Source of the DNA: Diadema setosum
Taxonomy: Eukaryota > Echinodermata > Echinoidea > Diadematoida > Diadematidae
Direction of reading: 5' to 3'
DNA: 64,000 nucleotides
NCBI GenBank assembly: GCA_033980235.1
Contig: CM067059.1
Coordinates: 13,895,600 to 13,959,599, forward strand
Positions 12,279 to 27,200 of this stretch are shown here, one piece after another. Position numbers and translations under genes: made by a program. The notes under the pieces are model-generated. The model saw only the letters and a program-made list of their open reading frames with translations, was not told where the DNA came from and made no database searches. Each line of letters opens with the position of its first letter. Within the stretch, counting starts at the first letter, position 1.

Positions 12279-15200
12279 TACACAACAACAAAAAAGTTTC
12301 ATTTTGTGCATTCAACAGTGGGAAAAAAAAATCACAACACAACTTCATAGTTTGGCAAGAGCTTCTCCATTATTCAAAAAGCTGCATGATCAAAGAACAG
12401 TTGGTACTCGTCATATAACACGTCAAAAGGAAATTTATATGAAAAATAATCCAAAAAGAAAAAAGCTACATTATGTAATTAAAAAATCATATCAAACAAA
12501 TATAGTATCTGAAAAGGACAAAAAACAAACTCATGGTCAAGAAAACTTCCATAACACAAACTGTGCTTGGTATTCTTTCATGTACACTGTACATGTTTTA
12601 TCTAAAGCGCTCAACTAAATGCTATTACCTTAAATGCAACATTCTCTGACATGATCTCTTTTGCAATGAAGCTTTCATAAAATGTTGAGAAATTACTGCC
12701 CAATACTAACAAGAACTTTGTGCACAATTTACATGAAAGTAAAACTAGAAATAGATGTGAATGTACAGGAGCGGATCCATGAATTCCATAAAGGGGAGGC
12801 GCCATTCTAAATTAACCCCCTCCCCTTTTTGTTATATTTCTTTTGTTTAACAAAAAAAGAATAAAGAGGGGTGTTGCGCCTCCTCTGGATTCGCCACTGA
12901 TGAAGTTTGACAGTATGCTTCTCTGTGACTTTGATTTACAGTATCGCAGTTGACCTTGCCTAAATATAACTCCCATTTACATGTTATTGGCATTAACTGC
13001 ATTATTGTCTTTGTTAAATCTCTTTATACAGCTTGTATGCGGGGTACTCCTTGTTTTATTGTACCGCTATTCTTTTTGGTGACCACAAAAAGTGCAAGGT
13101 TGTAAAAGTTGAAGGTGATTAGATATCTGCACAGTACTTCAATATACATCATCTCTTGACTGTGTGGTAATTGGCTCAACTGAAATAAAATATAAAAAAG
13201 AAAACTATATGGCTAATGCTTGGTCAGGTACAAACACAAAGGGTGTCTTGCACAAATAGCTACAGACCATCACAAACACCAACTTTGACTTTAACTACTA
13301 AAATGCTGTGGAAGTTATTGCTGTACAACGTTTTGATAAAACTTTGGTTAACATGGCATCACTTTGTCTGAAAAACACACAAAAAATAAGTCTGCACACC
13401 TGCACCTTCATTTCATCACAAACACCAATTTTCATGTCAATTGTCAATCACCTGCCCGACTAACGTCACACTGATACCTATCACATACCCCTTCACACTA
13501 TGTTTGGCGGGTGTATGATAATCTGCCAGAGGAAGGAACTGAGTACACCTAGGAGTAATTTTATGATAATAATGTAAGACTATGCAATCCAAGCCACAAG
13601 TTAACCTCTTTCATGTTTGAATGACTGTATAGTGGACTCCCATTATATCAAAGTCCTTGGGACCCACAGTTTTCTTTCGTTATATTGAAATTTTGTTATA
13701 ACCGAACAAATAAACAATAAAAACACATAAAGTGGATAATGTTACGGCCCAAATTTTTACTTGGTTATAACTGGAATTTCGTTATAACCGTGTTTGTTCT
13801 AACGGGAGTGCATTTTACATCATATGACATACACTGTATATAATCTTGACATCCATATGATATATATATAGATGATAATATGTGTGTCATAAGCTAAGTT
13901 ATTGCTAGAACAGCCTCCCAAAGCATACAACATGATTATGAACATGATACAGTAAATGTACATGTATCACAGAAAACAGGGTCCAGAGTGAAACCATGAA
14001 AAATTGTTCATGTTTTCATGATACCTTCGTCTATAAGTATGTGTCTAGCATACTTCTTGCATATGGATGAAAGGCCTAGGAAGAAAGCCTATAGGATGGA
14101 TAATCAGGTATCCAGACAGAAGTGGCTAGTATGCTGGCGAATGAGCTCATCCTTGGCCTGGTATGTGTACTGGCTGCTAAGGAATGGTGGGGCATCTTTC
14201 TTTTCCAGTTCACTTGCGCTGTAGTTGACACTCCAACGGGATACCTCTTCCATGAGGTCATGAACATACAGTGCTGATCGCGTTAAACTTACCTACGCGT
14301 AGAACCGCGCATCGGTAACGCGTACGCAAACACGTTTCAACGCGAACGCACCGACCGGCGGATCTCCTCCGGTTAAATTGTCTAGCGCCATCTACGGCGC
14401 CTAAGTGAAAGTATCGCGCGTAACTGCAATGCGATTTTGCGCCGCGCAAAATGTCGCATTGAAACACAATATTAATTTTGCAGTGGAACAGAAGAGAGTG
14501 ATTCACTTAGTTCTTTACACTCGTAATGTTAAGATCTTTGTGAATAATTGTTGCCTTTTCTTTTCCCTCGCTTTTCAGCCTCTGAGGACGGAATTCACGG
14601 CAACAGAAAATAAGTGTCTGGTAATATAGATTGTCCGGGCTCTCAGTTACATAAATGACCTGTTGATTCGTTGTTGTTCTACATCGATTTACCGACGTTT
14701 TGCACTTGTTAATTAGCCATTCACTTTGTATATTGTTGTTCCAAACGGTCTACCGAATTTATCCTTCATTATTGATTCTCAAAGTTATGAAAACGAGGTG
14801 TCAGAACTGCTTTTATTATGTCCGTCAAGTAAATCGTTACACATCTGTATGTTTTTTTCTAAAACGCAAACAGAAGGAAACTGACCATAGAAATGAATAT
14901 ATTTTATCAGTGGTAAATGAGCAAAGAAAATCGGACACTATCACGATAGAATCCCATTTTCTTTGCTCATTTTTCCGCTAATACATGTTTCCTCAAATGT
15001 TGAAACTAAATTGCGGCACCTCCTTTTCATACAAAAAAAAAAAAAAGTCTGAAGGAAATAAAGCTGATCTTCTGTCTCACGAAGCGAGGTAAACGCGACA
15101 AAATGATTTTTTTCTTTTACCTCGCTTCGTGAGACAGGAGATCAGCTTTATTTCCTTCAGTTTCTACACGATGATGAACATCTTCCCGACTAAAAAAAAG

Positions 15201-18200
15201 AAGAAGTCAACAATGAAAAAAAAAAATAAGGCTGGTCGTAAAATGTTCTCCAAGTGAAATGATTTATCTCTTGGCTATAACTTCTTAGTTTATTAACTTA
15301 ATATGACGTTGGAATTCGTTGTATTTTTGTTTTGAACGCGTTGAGTTGAAATTTATCTCGTTTTCTATTTAACAAAATGGTGTTGACGTTTATCTGATTT
15401 TTATCGTGTTACGATAATTATATCTCATTGATCTCTGTTTCCGGGTGATGTTAATTTCGAAAGGTTTATTATTCCGAGGGTTCGTTATTCCGAAACACGC
15501 AAATTGCGAATACCGATAGTTATATTCCTCAGGTCGAAAGTGGAAAATGCTTGCTTCATTCGAACACAATTTTAGTATGTGGCGTTTGTTATTCCGAAGG
15601 TCGATTGTCGTTTCGTTAGTCGTTTCGTTGGAGTTTCGTTATTCTAGATTAACAAACCTTCCCTTATTTTCCGGCTAATGAATAGCCGGAATAAGCGAAC
15701 CTTTGAGATAACGAGCATTCGGAAAACCTTTGAAATAACGAACGTTCGGAATAACGAACTGAAAGCGAAAAAAACAATACCCGGAGAAAGCGCTGGAAGC
15801 TAACGCCTTCGAACTTCTGATGCCGGGACAACAGCTATCCAGGAGTGCACGTTCAAACGTTTTACGCCTTCGTCTCACCTTTGTCTGGCAAAGTAGTATT
15901 TATTTTTTCGTGTTTACCTCGCTTGGTGAGACAGAAGATCCGCTTTATTTCCTTCAGTTTCTACCACGATGATGAACATCTTCCCGACTAAAAAAAAAAA
16001 AAAGGCTGGTCGTAAAAATATTAGCCAAGTGAAATGATTTATCACTTCGCTATAACTACGTAGTTTATTAACATAATATGGCGGTGAAATTCGTTGTATT
16101 TTTGTTTTGAACACGTTGAGTTGAAATTTATCTCGTTCTCTTTTTTCAACAAATGGTGTTGACATTTATCTGATTTTTATCGTGTTACGATAATTATGCG
16201 ATCAATCATTCTTTTTTTATTATCATCTCATTGATCTCTGTTTCCGGATGATGTTAATTTCGAAAGGTTTATTATTCCGAGGGTTCGCTATTCCGAAACA
16301 CGCAAATTGCGAGTACCGATAGTTACATTCCTTAGGTCGAAAGTGGAAAAGGCTTGCTTCATTCGAACACAATTTTAGTATGTGGCGTTTGTTATTCCGA
16401 AGGTCGATTGTCATTTCGTTAGTCGTTTCGTTGGAGTTTCGTTATTCTATATTAACAAACCTTCCCGTATTTTACGAACATTCAGAATAACGAACTGAAA
16501 GCGAAAAAACAATACCCGGAGAAACCGCTGAAAGCGAACGCCTTCGAACTTCTGACGCCGGGGCAGCAGCTATCCAGGAGTGCACGTTCAAATGTTTGTG
16601 GCTTTTTCTTCTTGTTTTTTATTTTCGTTCGTCAGATTATTTTATAAAATCTTGTTTTATTTTGTTTGGTTTGGTTTTTGTTTTGCTATTAATTTGTGAT
16701 GCCATGAACAGTTGCTGTCACTGTTCCTGTTACGGCCGAACTTGTACCCGTTATTTACTTATACACGTAAGTTTTTTTTTTTTTTACATTGTTTTTACTG
16801 TTCGAAATTTATTATTCAAATAGTAATTCTCTGTTGGTTCTGAATTCTATATTTTACTGAAACTTCATCAATTTATGTTTGTGTTACTTGGGATACTTAC
16901 TTATTTAGTGTCATGTAGATATTTGAAATTGCACATTTCGTATATTCTGATATTTTTTCCGCCTTGATATGAAAACGCTGTTTCATTTGGGTTGGGCCCT
17001 TTCCAGCAACTGATGATTAGTTAGTGTAAACTGTAGTACTCTGTAATTATCTATTCAAATCCATTTCAAATAAAGTTAAGCATAGATGTCTTTGTTATTT
17101 TGTTTTTTTTTCTTGTTCTAATTATGTTAACCTCCCTAAAATCAGATATGAAGAAATGCAGAACTTTTGTAGTGCTGTGAATTTTATGAATGGGAATTTA
17201 TACCTTCTTTACATTCAACCGTTTGATATGACTACAACGAAATTTAATTGTTTTTAACGTAATGTTCGTTTAGATATTATTCAGCTGTCAATAGAAATGT
17301 AGACATAAACTATTATTGTAATAAATTTTTATATCTCTGTTCACTGTAGCTAATTTTATGGACATTTGCGATTATTAATGTACATCTAAAAGAATTGAAA
17401 TGTTTCCGATTCAATTTACTTTTAATAGAAAAAAAAAGTGGATTTACGTCATCATTAGCTTACTGAGTCCTCATTTGCAGAATACAAATCAAAGTTTCCA
17501 AATATTATAGAGATTAAAAGTCCATGACTTTTCTTTCAAGTGTAATTAATTTTTCACTATTTTGCTTGGTCAGGTTAGATTTATCAAAATCGGGTTGATC
17601 CCAGGGTCGAGTACTCGTGCAGCGAGCCCAAAGTGGCAGTTTATTTTCGTTATTACTTTGCGTTATTAGAAAAAAAAAAAACGTTCATATTCTCACCGTT
17701 TCTCTTTCATTTATCTTCCAGGCTTTGGTGTCCACGTTCGAGACCCTCACTCGACATACTTACTGACACTGGCACAACCGTCTGCTACACTTTATGGCAT
17801 GCGCAACAACAAGAATTCCACGCTTGTTTTTTTTTTTTTTTTTTATGGACTTTTCAAAACAGAGAGGGGAACGTTCCGGCCAGCGGGTCTGTGAACAACG
17901 GAAACCAATAGAGCGTACACACCCAATCTCATACAAATACTTTCAATTGTCGACACCTTTTGTTCAAAGCTATTTCGTGTAAATGATGTCATGAAAACAA
18001 GGACATGGGTGCAGCAGTTTTACAACTTTTATCGGAGTATTCTATTGGGTTTAGTATTATCATTATTACTATTCACTTGTTCTCAAACCCTGTGTCGCTG
18101 AAAGTCCCCGTCCTGGTTCAGAAAACCATATTACCTTGGTGTCTTTCTGGGGGTTTTTTTTTTCTGTTTTTTTGTTTTTGTTTATTTGTTTTTTAGACAG

Positions 18201-21200
18201 ACTGTATTTTTTTTTTTCATATTTTCTTCTGGTGAATGTCTGTTAATGTATGCATAGTATGTCTAAGTGGTCATTTTTATAAGAAAACCAACTGTCCATT
18301 CTGGTAAGTGGTGATGTATTATATTTCTCCTCTAAGCTGAAAATGTGTGATAAACAACTTTTACCTATTTCTATTGACCACAATACAATTGTATCTATGT
18401 TTCCTGTCAGAGTCCTACATTTTCTGAGATGAAATAGTGAATATTTAGCTTCTATTATGTGTTTCGATTGTTTTGTCCCTAGTCAAGTAAGTCCTTTTCG
18501 AATTTGTAACCTTTCCACATTTTGCTAGGCCTATACATTAGAAATTCAAGAACAATTAGAATGGCTATACGAATCCTCATGCAGCTGAAAAGGCGTTGAT
18601 AATATACCGCTTGAATCACTGAATACTCTTCGTATTGTTTCAGCTTTTTTGATATTCAATTGCTCTATGAAATTTTATTAAAAAAAATTATGGCTAAAGT
18701 ACTCATGTATACATCTCGTATGACAGCCTGCCGTACGCGTTTATTATTAAGTTCCATGCAATCCTTTGCGTTGTTATATAAGCTTATTGCAACTAGGCGT
18801 TTATTATAAGCAGACGGGTGAACATGAAATTACGGTCATGAATATATTCTGATATATTGCATTTTATACGTACCGGTAAAGGTGTATGTTACAACTGTAG
18901 CCCTATATAAAACGGAGACTACGTACTCTGGGATACCAAGTATTTTTCTTTAAGCTGATCATAAAGTTATGCACAACTTCCGAATGACAGAATTTGAAGT
19001 GCTTAATGTTTGAGGTTCTTCCCGACGTTTTGACAAAGTGAATGAGGCATAATCCTATGACTGCGTTATGAATGATTTTGTTTCAATGCTTATTTGTCAC
19101 TCCTTCCATTTAACTGGTTTCTTTAGACAGTACTGATTTCAACTGACATCTGCATATTTCCAGCTTCCATGATATGATTAAGAGTAATTGAGAAATCATT
19201 ATCGGTGTAACATGATAGATACATGTATTCGTAAAATCATATCTTTCTCTTTTCTAACAAGAGTAGGTCCTATACGGTCATGTACATCGACATTGTCGGT
19301 AAAGAGAAGAAAAAGAAGTATGTCGTTTTTATAATTTGATATTATTACACAGTGTAACTATGATATCATGTAATATGTATGATGATAATAAATGGTTACA
19401 GAGTGAACATTTTCAGTACGATGATATAATAGAATGTGCACTTATAATTAGTTTTCTCTGTTATTGTGATATGCATAACACTTCTTTCATAACATAAATT
19501 ACAATCAGATTGTACTTACATGTATGATCATATTCAAATACTTTTTTTTTAAATTTGGATGAAAGTGTCCATATTTAAACTGAAACATATAAGTCAACAT
19601 AAAGTGATAATAAAATAATGCACCTCGTGTACATAATGATATTTTAAGCATTTCATTTTATCGCGCTGTGTATTCTACGTCACATTAGTACCAAAATGAT
19701 GTTTTGACGAGTCCATCCCCAGGTACTGATAAATATCTAAGGATTCCTGGAAAGTCCAAAGCAGGGTAGCGACGTGAAAATGAATCATGGATGGTAGTGT
19801 TTATTATTATCTTGACAATTTTAGATTGGTCTAAACGTAACATTAGATATCACCTACGAATCTTGTATTGGTTCTTTATGCATTTCAGACGCATGCATTC
19901 TCGCTGTAATCATCAAAACGAAGTGAATTAATGCGTATATTTGGATTACAACCAAGACAAAGTGTGCATAAACATGAACAAACATGCTTCATTATAGTGC
20001 AAGACGGATTCGGCCTATCTGTGCCTTGCGTGATTTCTAAGTTCCAAGTTCCATTATGATTCTATTGGCCTATATGTTTTTTCCCCACTATTGTATAATG
20101 ATCGTGAAAAATATATCGTATGACGTTAAATGAAAAAACAAAAAACAAAAACGTCTGCATTGAATTAACGTCCACTTGTGTTTAGATATGTACGTGAAGC
20201 CCGTATATTCGCATCATAACCAGAAAAGGTAATAAAGAATGCATTTATTTCCGTTGAAACCACCACAGTTTGAATGGATAATGTGAATAAATATGCTCAA
20301 CAGTACTGAGTGTGAAACACCTAACGATGTCTAAAGTGTTCATGAAATCCATCACGATTATGTAGGCAAATATTACTATTAAGACGATCATGAAAGTTCT
20401 ATTGTTTGCACGTTTTATAGGTTACAAACTGTATTCTGTTCGTCGAAGAACCACCCACTTTTGTTAGAACGTACGTAAAACGCATACATTCGCATTGTAA
20501 CCATCAAAGGTATCGAATGAACGCGTATTATGCGTGATAAACACCAAAACGTGTGGATACACATGCTCAATAGAACTGACATCGCAGTTATAGTAACAGG
20601 GATGGGAAGTGTCTCTGATTCAGTAATAAATGAGTGAGGGATAATTGCTAGCTATTTGAGTAAATTTGTAAACACTATAAAGCATTAGTTGCTAACCTTA
20701 ATATAACACTTGTCAGGTACCAATAAAAATGGCTCTTATACGCACTGTATAGAAGGGAAAAAAAAAAGCAGCTCGCCATCGTTCTGTAGTGGGAGATTTT
20801 GAAGCATTTTAAAGGCTCACATAATCCTAATAATCTTGTAAACATTAATGTGACCCTTTATACTCTCTACAGAATCATGAAAGATCTGTAGTACGCGTAA
20901 TTAATGATTATCTGCGCATCGAATAACCGCCCTCTTCTGTTTAAATATACGCAGAACGCGTACATTCGCATTATTTCCAGTAAAGGTATCGAATGAACCA
21001 ATATGCTTATTAACCACCAAAACGTGTGAATTAACATACATTGTACTCGCCAGAAATTACATCGCAGTAGTACAGAAATGGGAAGTATCCCTAATATAGT
21101 AAACGTAATTGAAAGATTATTGCCATCTATTAGAGTGAATTTGTCAACAATATAACGCATTATTTGCTAACTTCTAACACAAAGGCCACAACATCTCCCT

Positions 21201-24200
21201 CCCTCCCTCCCTTAACACAGACAAGAACGTTCCGGTCCCTAAAAGCTACCTCTGGAATAATTTTTGCTAAGCGAAATATGATTGTGTGAAGATTGATGCT
21301 CAGAATAGGCCATTGAAAGACATTAATGAGGCAATAATTTCTTGATAACATCTGTTTTTCTACCACTTTGAATGGAAACTGCCGGTGCATAATCCTTTCG
21401 TAATGGAATATACACTTCAAAAAGCGGACATACGGCTTACAGCAGCAGAAGAATATTGAATAATTTTATAATCATATTTATGTCTCTTATAACCACTAGA
21501 AAGCCTGCTTGTGTTCTGATAAATATACATGTACCAATGTGAATAAACCTGGTCAGCAGTGAATAATAGACCTAGTAGACCTCCCTGTACCTGGCTTGAT
21601 GTCTTAAATGTTTATACTATTCATTGCGATATCATGAGCTTTTATAGTGTCTAAAAATCGTGAAAGATCTATAGTACGCACGATAGATTATTATTAAATT
21701 TTTGTGCATCGAATAACCGCCCACTTGTGTTTAATGTATAGAACGCGTATGTTTGCAATATTGCAAGTAACGGTATCGAATGAACGCATGAATATGCGTA
21801 ATAATCATCAAAACGTGTAGATACACATGCTCGATAGAAATGACATCGCCGAAGTAACAGGAATTTAAAGTGTCCCTGATTCAGTAATAAATGATTGAAA
21901 TATATCTACTAGAGTGCATTATTGTCAACACTATAAAGCATTTTTGGTAACTAAAAACATATAGGCCACATACATCGCCCCCCCCCCCCCTCCCGCCCCA
22001 CCCTTAACACGGACAAGAGCGTTTCGGTCCCTATGTAGAATAAAATACACGTGCTTCTGGAATATTTTTTTGCTGAGCGAATTATAATTTTATGGAGATT
22101 GATGCTAAAAATGGGCCATCCAGAAAAATTAATGTGGCAATACTTCCTTGATGACATCTGTTTTTGTACCACTTCAAATGAATTGGAAACTGCCGCCCAG
22201 AAACTTTTCGTAACGGAATACTCGTATATTCATTTCAAAAGGCAGACATTCGGTTTACAACAGCAAAAGACAATGAATAAAATGCGTTATGCTTCTCTTA
22301 TAAAACCGCTAGAAAGCCTGTTTGTGTTCGAATGTATATACTGATGTAAATAAACCTGGTCAATAGGGAATGATAGACCTACTGGACCTATCTGTATCTG
22401 GCTTGATATCTTAAATTTATACATGATTCATTAGGATAATGTGAGCTTTTATAGTCTCTAGAAAATCGCGAAAGATTGTGCATCATAGATGATTGTGCAT
22501 CAAAAAAATAATAATAATAACCGCCCTCTTGTGTCTAAATACATGTAAACACAGAACGTGTCGATTCGCATTATTGCAAGTAAAGGTATCAAATGAATGC
22601 ATAAATATGCGTACAAGTAGTTACAATCACAACGTGTAGATACACATGATCAATAGAAATGACATCGCCGAAGTTACAGGAATGGAAAATGTCCCTGGAT
22701 CAGTAATAAATGATTGAAATATAATTGCCACCTACTAGAGTGAATTTGTCAACACTAAAATCCATAATTTGGTAACTTGACTCATATAGGCCATAATTTT
22801 ATTATATTTTGCTGGTGTAAAGGATTAGGGTTAGGGCTAAGGCTAGGGTTAGGGTTAGGATTAGAAAGATATTAATGTGGCAAATCCCTTTTGTAATGGA
22901 ATACTTGCATATTCATTTCAAAAGGCAGACAATCGGTGTGCAACAGCAAAAGACAATGAATAAATGCGTATATGCTTCTCTTATAAAACCGCTAGAAAGC
23001 CTGTTTGTCTTCGGATGTATATACATGTAAATAAACCTTGTCAACAGGGAATGATAGACCTGATCTGTATCTGGCTTGATGTCTTAAATGTTTACATGAT
23101 TCATTTCATAATGTGAGCTTTTATTGTCTCTAAAAAATCGCGAAATTTATACGCACGATAGATGATTAATTTTGTGCATAAAAAAATAACCGCCCTCTTC
23201 TGTCTATACAATAGCATGTAAACACAGAACGCGTCGATTCGCATTATCGCAAGTTAGTAAAGGTATGAACGCATTAATATGCGTAGCTACAATCACAACG
23301 TGTAGATACACATGATCAATAGAAATGACATCGCCGAAGTTACAGAAATGGAAAATGTCCCTGGATCAGTAATAAATGACTGAAATATAATTACCATCTA
23401 TTAAAGTGAATTTGTCAACACTAAAAAGCATTTTATTTTGCTGTTGTAAAGGATTAGGGTTAGGGCTAGGGTTAGGGTTAGGGTTAGAAAAATATTAATG
23501 TGGCTAATCCCTTTTCTAATGGAATACTTGCATATTCATTTCAAAAGGCAGACATTCGGTGTGCAACAGCAAAAGACAATGAATAAATGCGTATATGCTT
23601 CTCTTATAAAACCGCTAGAAAGCCTGTTTGTGTTCGGATGTATATACCGATGTAAATAAACCTGGTCAATAGGAAATGATAGACCTACTGGACCTATCTG
23701 TATCTGGCTTGATGTCTTAAATGTTGATATGATTCATTAGGATAATGTGAGCTTTTATAGTCTCTAAAAAATCGTGAAAGACCTTATACGCACGATAGAT
23801 TATTATTTGTGCATCAAAAAACCGCCCTATTGTGTTTAAATACATGTATACGTATAGAACGCGTAGATTCGCATTATTGCAAGTAAAGGTATCGAATGAA
23901 CGCATATTTTTATGCGTAATAACCACGAAACGTGCATATAGATACACATGCTCAATATAGAAATGACATCGCCGAAGTAACAGGAACGGAAATGTCCCTG
24001 ATCATCAATAAATGATTGAAAGATAATTGCCAACTATTAGAGTGAATTTGTCAACATATATAATAAAGAATTATGTGGTAACTTATAGGCCACAACCACC
24101 TCCCCCAACCAGAAGGGTAAAAGAGGGAGAAATGAAATAAAAGTAAAAGAAGGACACGGTACGCTCAGCATTCACACCAGCATCATTATCATCACCATCA

Positions 24201-27200
24201 CTCAGATCATGTTGTCCTATTCCTATCAACATTAAGAAACACGACCACCATCATCACTCGAGATAAACGCCTTAGCAAAATCACGAAGTATCAACAATTT
24301 TCCCCACAACCAACGACAACACAAACATTACAAAAGATAACATACAGCACATCGAAGCGGTTGGGATCAGCTTCCTACGAAATACTGCAGTGAAGCGGAG
24401 AAATTGCCGCTCCGAAAGTGCATGTATTGTGCGAGGCACTTGAAAGAAAATATAGAGGGAATGAACTAAGTAATATCAGACCGAAGTAATCGTAACAAAC
24501 AAGGTCAGAAACGACAGAAATGAAAATAAAAATATAAGTAGGCCCTATAGCCGTAGTTCGCAGCACCGAACACTCCGCGAAAATAATGTACAGTGGAAAC
24601 TCGGTACGTCGAGTCAACTGTCAATAAACGATCAAAGCAAAAAAGGAAGAGGAAATGAATTCATTGGGAACGGAAAAAATATTTTGATGTAAGTATTCCT
24701 TGTATGTGAGATCTCCTTTAGTAGGCCTAGATCTATCGAGTTTCCACGATACACGGGAAAGGAATTTCGAACGCTTTTCAACTGCAGTGCACATCAACAC
24801 ATGAACAGAAACTCACCTCTCACTTGCAGAGAAAAATGATGCAATAACATTGTCAATGTCACACAACACTATTTCTTACAATGGAGGCAAGGGAAAAGAG
24901 GGATGAAAAAACAGTTTCGTATGCATGCAATAGGGAGCATGCTATTCGTATAAATGTAGGGTAGGAAAAGATAGGGAAGAAAGTTGAGAAAGTGATATTA
25001 TGTTCAATCATGAGAGTATCTCTTTGTTCTTTCTTGAATCTCTGGTGGCTCTAAAAAGAGCCGTTGTTTCAGGGGCCCAGCCTAGGCCTTGCCTGCACCC
25101 CACCTGATGGTATAGAGCAAGACGCGTCTATATCAAGATGGTAGTCTGTGGCAAGTTGAATGCCCCTATCAGAGCTGTCGTTGAAAGGACCTCACAGGTT
25201 GTAGATAATGGTACGGAAGTCTTCGAGCTTCGAGGGCGGGGATTAATCTTCTTCACTCCTATGGAGCCCGTTGACTCGTACTGCTTCAGGGATTAAAACA
25301 GATATCGCTTGCCGGCTCCCAGTGATACCTCCTCCGCTATTTTTTTCTTGTATAGAAGACTGCATGATGACTCTCTGGCTCGCGTGGCGGGAGGCATGCG
25401 CCCCGTCCTTCTTCTCATATCGGCTTGCAATTGCAGTGTAAAGCAAATTGTGAATCATGTATTATCATGAAAGAGAACTACGCGAAATGTAACAATAACA
25501 ACTAAAGTAAGTAAACAGAGGAACTTTAAGTCCCCAGTACTGGAAAAGGAAAAATTCGAAAGCATGATTTGCAGTTCTATCCCCATTGAATTTTGATTAG
25601 GTGTTTACACAGAATGTGGTTATTACCGCTCAAATTTCAAGTAAATAATTTCCTTTATTAAATTTCCTTTTCCAGTTTCGGTCCCTTATAGCAGAGACTC
25701 CAACCCTCACGTTTTCGACGGGAGATCTCCCGCCGAAAGCCCATTTTTGCAAAATCTCCCGTTCTCCCGTTTGAGATTTGAATTCTCCCGCCCAGGCTCT
25801 GTGTCTCCCGGTGGAAAGGATTTCTTACTTATTGCTATCGTATGTTGAACAAATAAGCCTTAGATAGCACCAGAGAACATCTAAAACCCTAGGAACTTCG
25901 CGCTTCGCACACGTCAACTTGGAGTCTCCCGTTTGTTAGGGGTTTCGGGCGGGAGAATCTCCAGATCAGAAGGTGCTTGGGGTTGGAGTCTCTGTTATAG
26001 GGTTATTTGAGACCAATTTGTGTCCGGGACCTTCTGTGAAATTGATTGGGAAAATTATCGAACAAAACACCTGTAAACAAAATTTTCCCTTCAAGTTCAC
26101 AGAAAAGCTTAAACGCTGCTCTCTTCAGCTGGGAAACACAAACTGCGTTGTCTCAACAAAACTGTAAAAACTGGTAGTGATTTAGTACGAATTGCAATAT
26201 AAAGCAAACTATGGACCATACATTATCATAAAGAGAAAAACTACGCGAAATGTAACAGTAACAACTAAAGTAAGTAAACAGAGGAACTTTAAGTCCCCAG
26301 TACTGGAAAAGGAAAAATTCGAAAGCATGATTTGCAGTTCTATCCCCATTGAATTTTGATTAGGTGTTTATACACAATGTGGTTATTATAACCGCTCAAA
26401 TTTCAAGTAACGAATTTCCTTTCTTAAATTTCCTTTTTCAGTTTCGGTCCCTTATAGGGTTATTTGAGACCAATTTGTGTCCGGGACCTTCTGTGAAATT
26501 GATTGGGAAAATTATTGAATAAAACACCTGTAAACAAAATGTTCCCTTCAAGTTCACAGAAAAGCTTTACGCTGCTCTCTTCAGCTGGGAAACACAAACT
26601 GCGTTGTCTCAACAAAACTGTAAAAACCTGGTAGTGATTAGTACAAACAACAATGTAAAGCAAACTGGGAACCATCCATTATGAAAGAATTGAAGTATAC
26701 GCGAAGACAACTTTGTACGAACTAAAAGAAAAGCTCCGAAAAAAATGTATCAAAGTTACAGCTATGATAAACAAATCAATGACATTTTGCAAAACAGTCA
26801 GATAGTAACATCGGAGTATGAACTATTGTCTTTTTAATCTTTTACTAATTACTCTAAAAAGTGACTAACATGCATATCTGACAGGCAATTTTCACGTAAT
26901 TTAGAAAGATACAAATTGTAGGTATATCTTTGTAATGTCAACAGCTTAGAATCTGTTGAAGAAAATTAACTCTGAACCAAACACCTTAAGGCAGTATAGG
27001 CCCTACAGTCTGTATTGTTATTGAATTTTTTGGGATCTATTTATAGCGTGATAATTGTCGTAATGGGGTGTCGGTTACAATGCAGACTTGGACACCTACG
27101 TACTATTAGTATACTTGTACTAGTATGTAGTAGACCTACTGTTGTTCTTGTACAATCCTACCGACATAGCCTACACGCTATATACAGGTACAAAGTAACT

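Larger units (their letters stand above)
11866..14268. other. Left arm of outer element, non-coding
   Basis: AT-rich DNA without recognisable coding sequence, apart from the microsatellite and the MITE at 13629-13815. It ends at the TA dinucleotide used by the inner element. Confidence 0.5.
19880..24070 (+). repeat. Diverged tandem array, units about 0.3-0.8 kb
   Basis: The core GAACGCGTA..TTCGCATTATTGCAAG recurs near 19885, 20197, 20480, 20952, 21735, 22553, 23225 and 23857. Each copy is followed by GGTATCGAATGAACGCAT, ATGCGTAATAACCA, AACGTGTAGATACACATGCT and GTCCCTGATTCAGTAATAAA. Later units are longer and more alike, suggesting recent expansion at the right side. Confidence 0.85.

Noticed and set aside
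12118..12618. 166-codon frame containing a His/Thr run
   Set aside because: The frame is an (AC)n microsatellite with AT-rich flanks and has no recognisable domain.
25243..25458. Histone H2A or H4 body upstream of the stem-loop
   Set aside because: Isolated similarities (GGGIT...VLIPEA; VNGL..SEE) are too weak and the frames are broken, so only the 3' end signal is reported.
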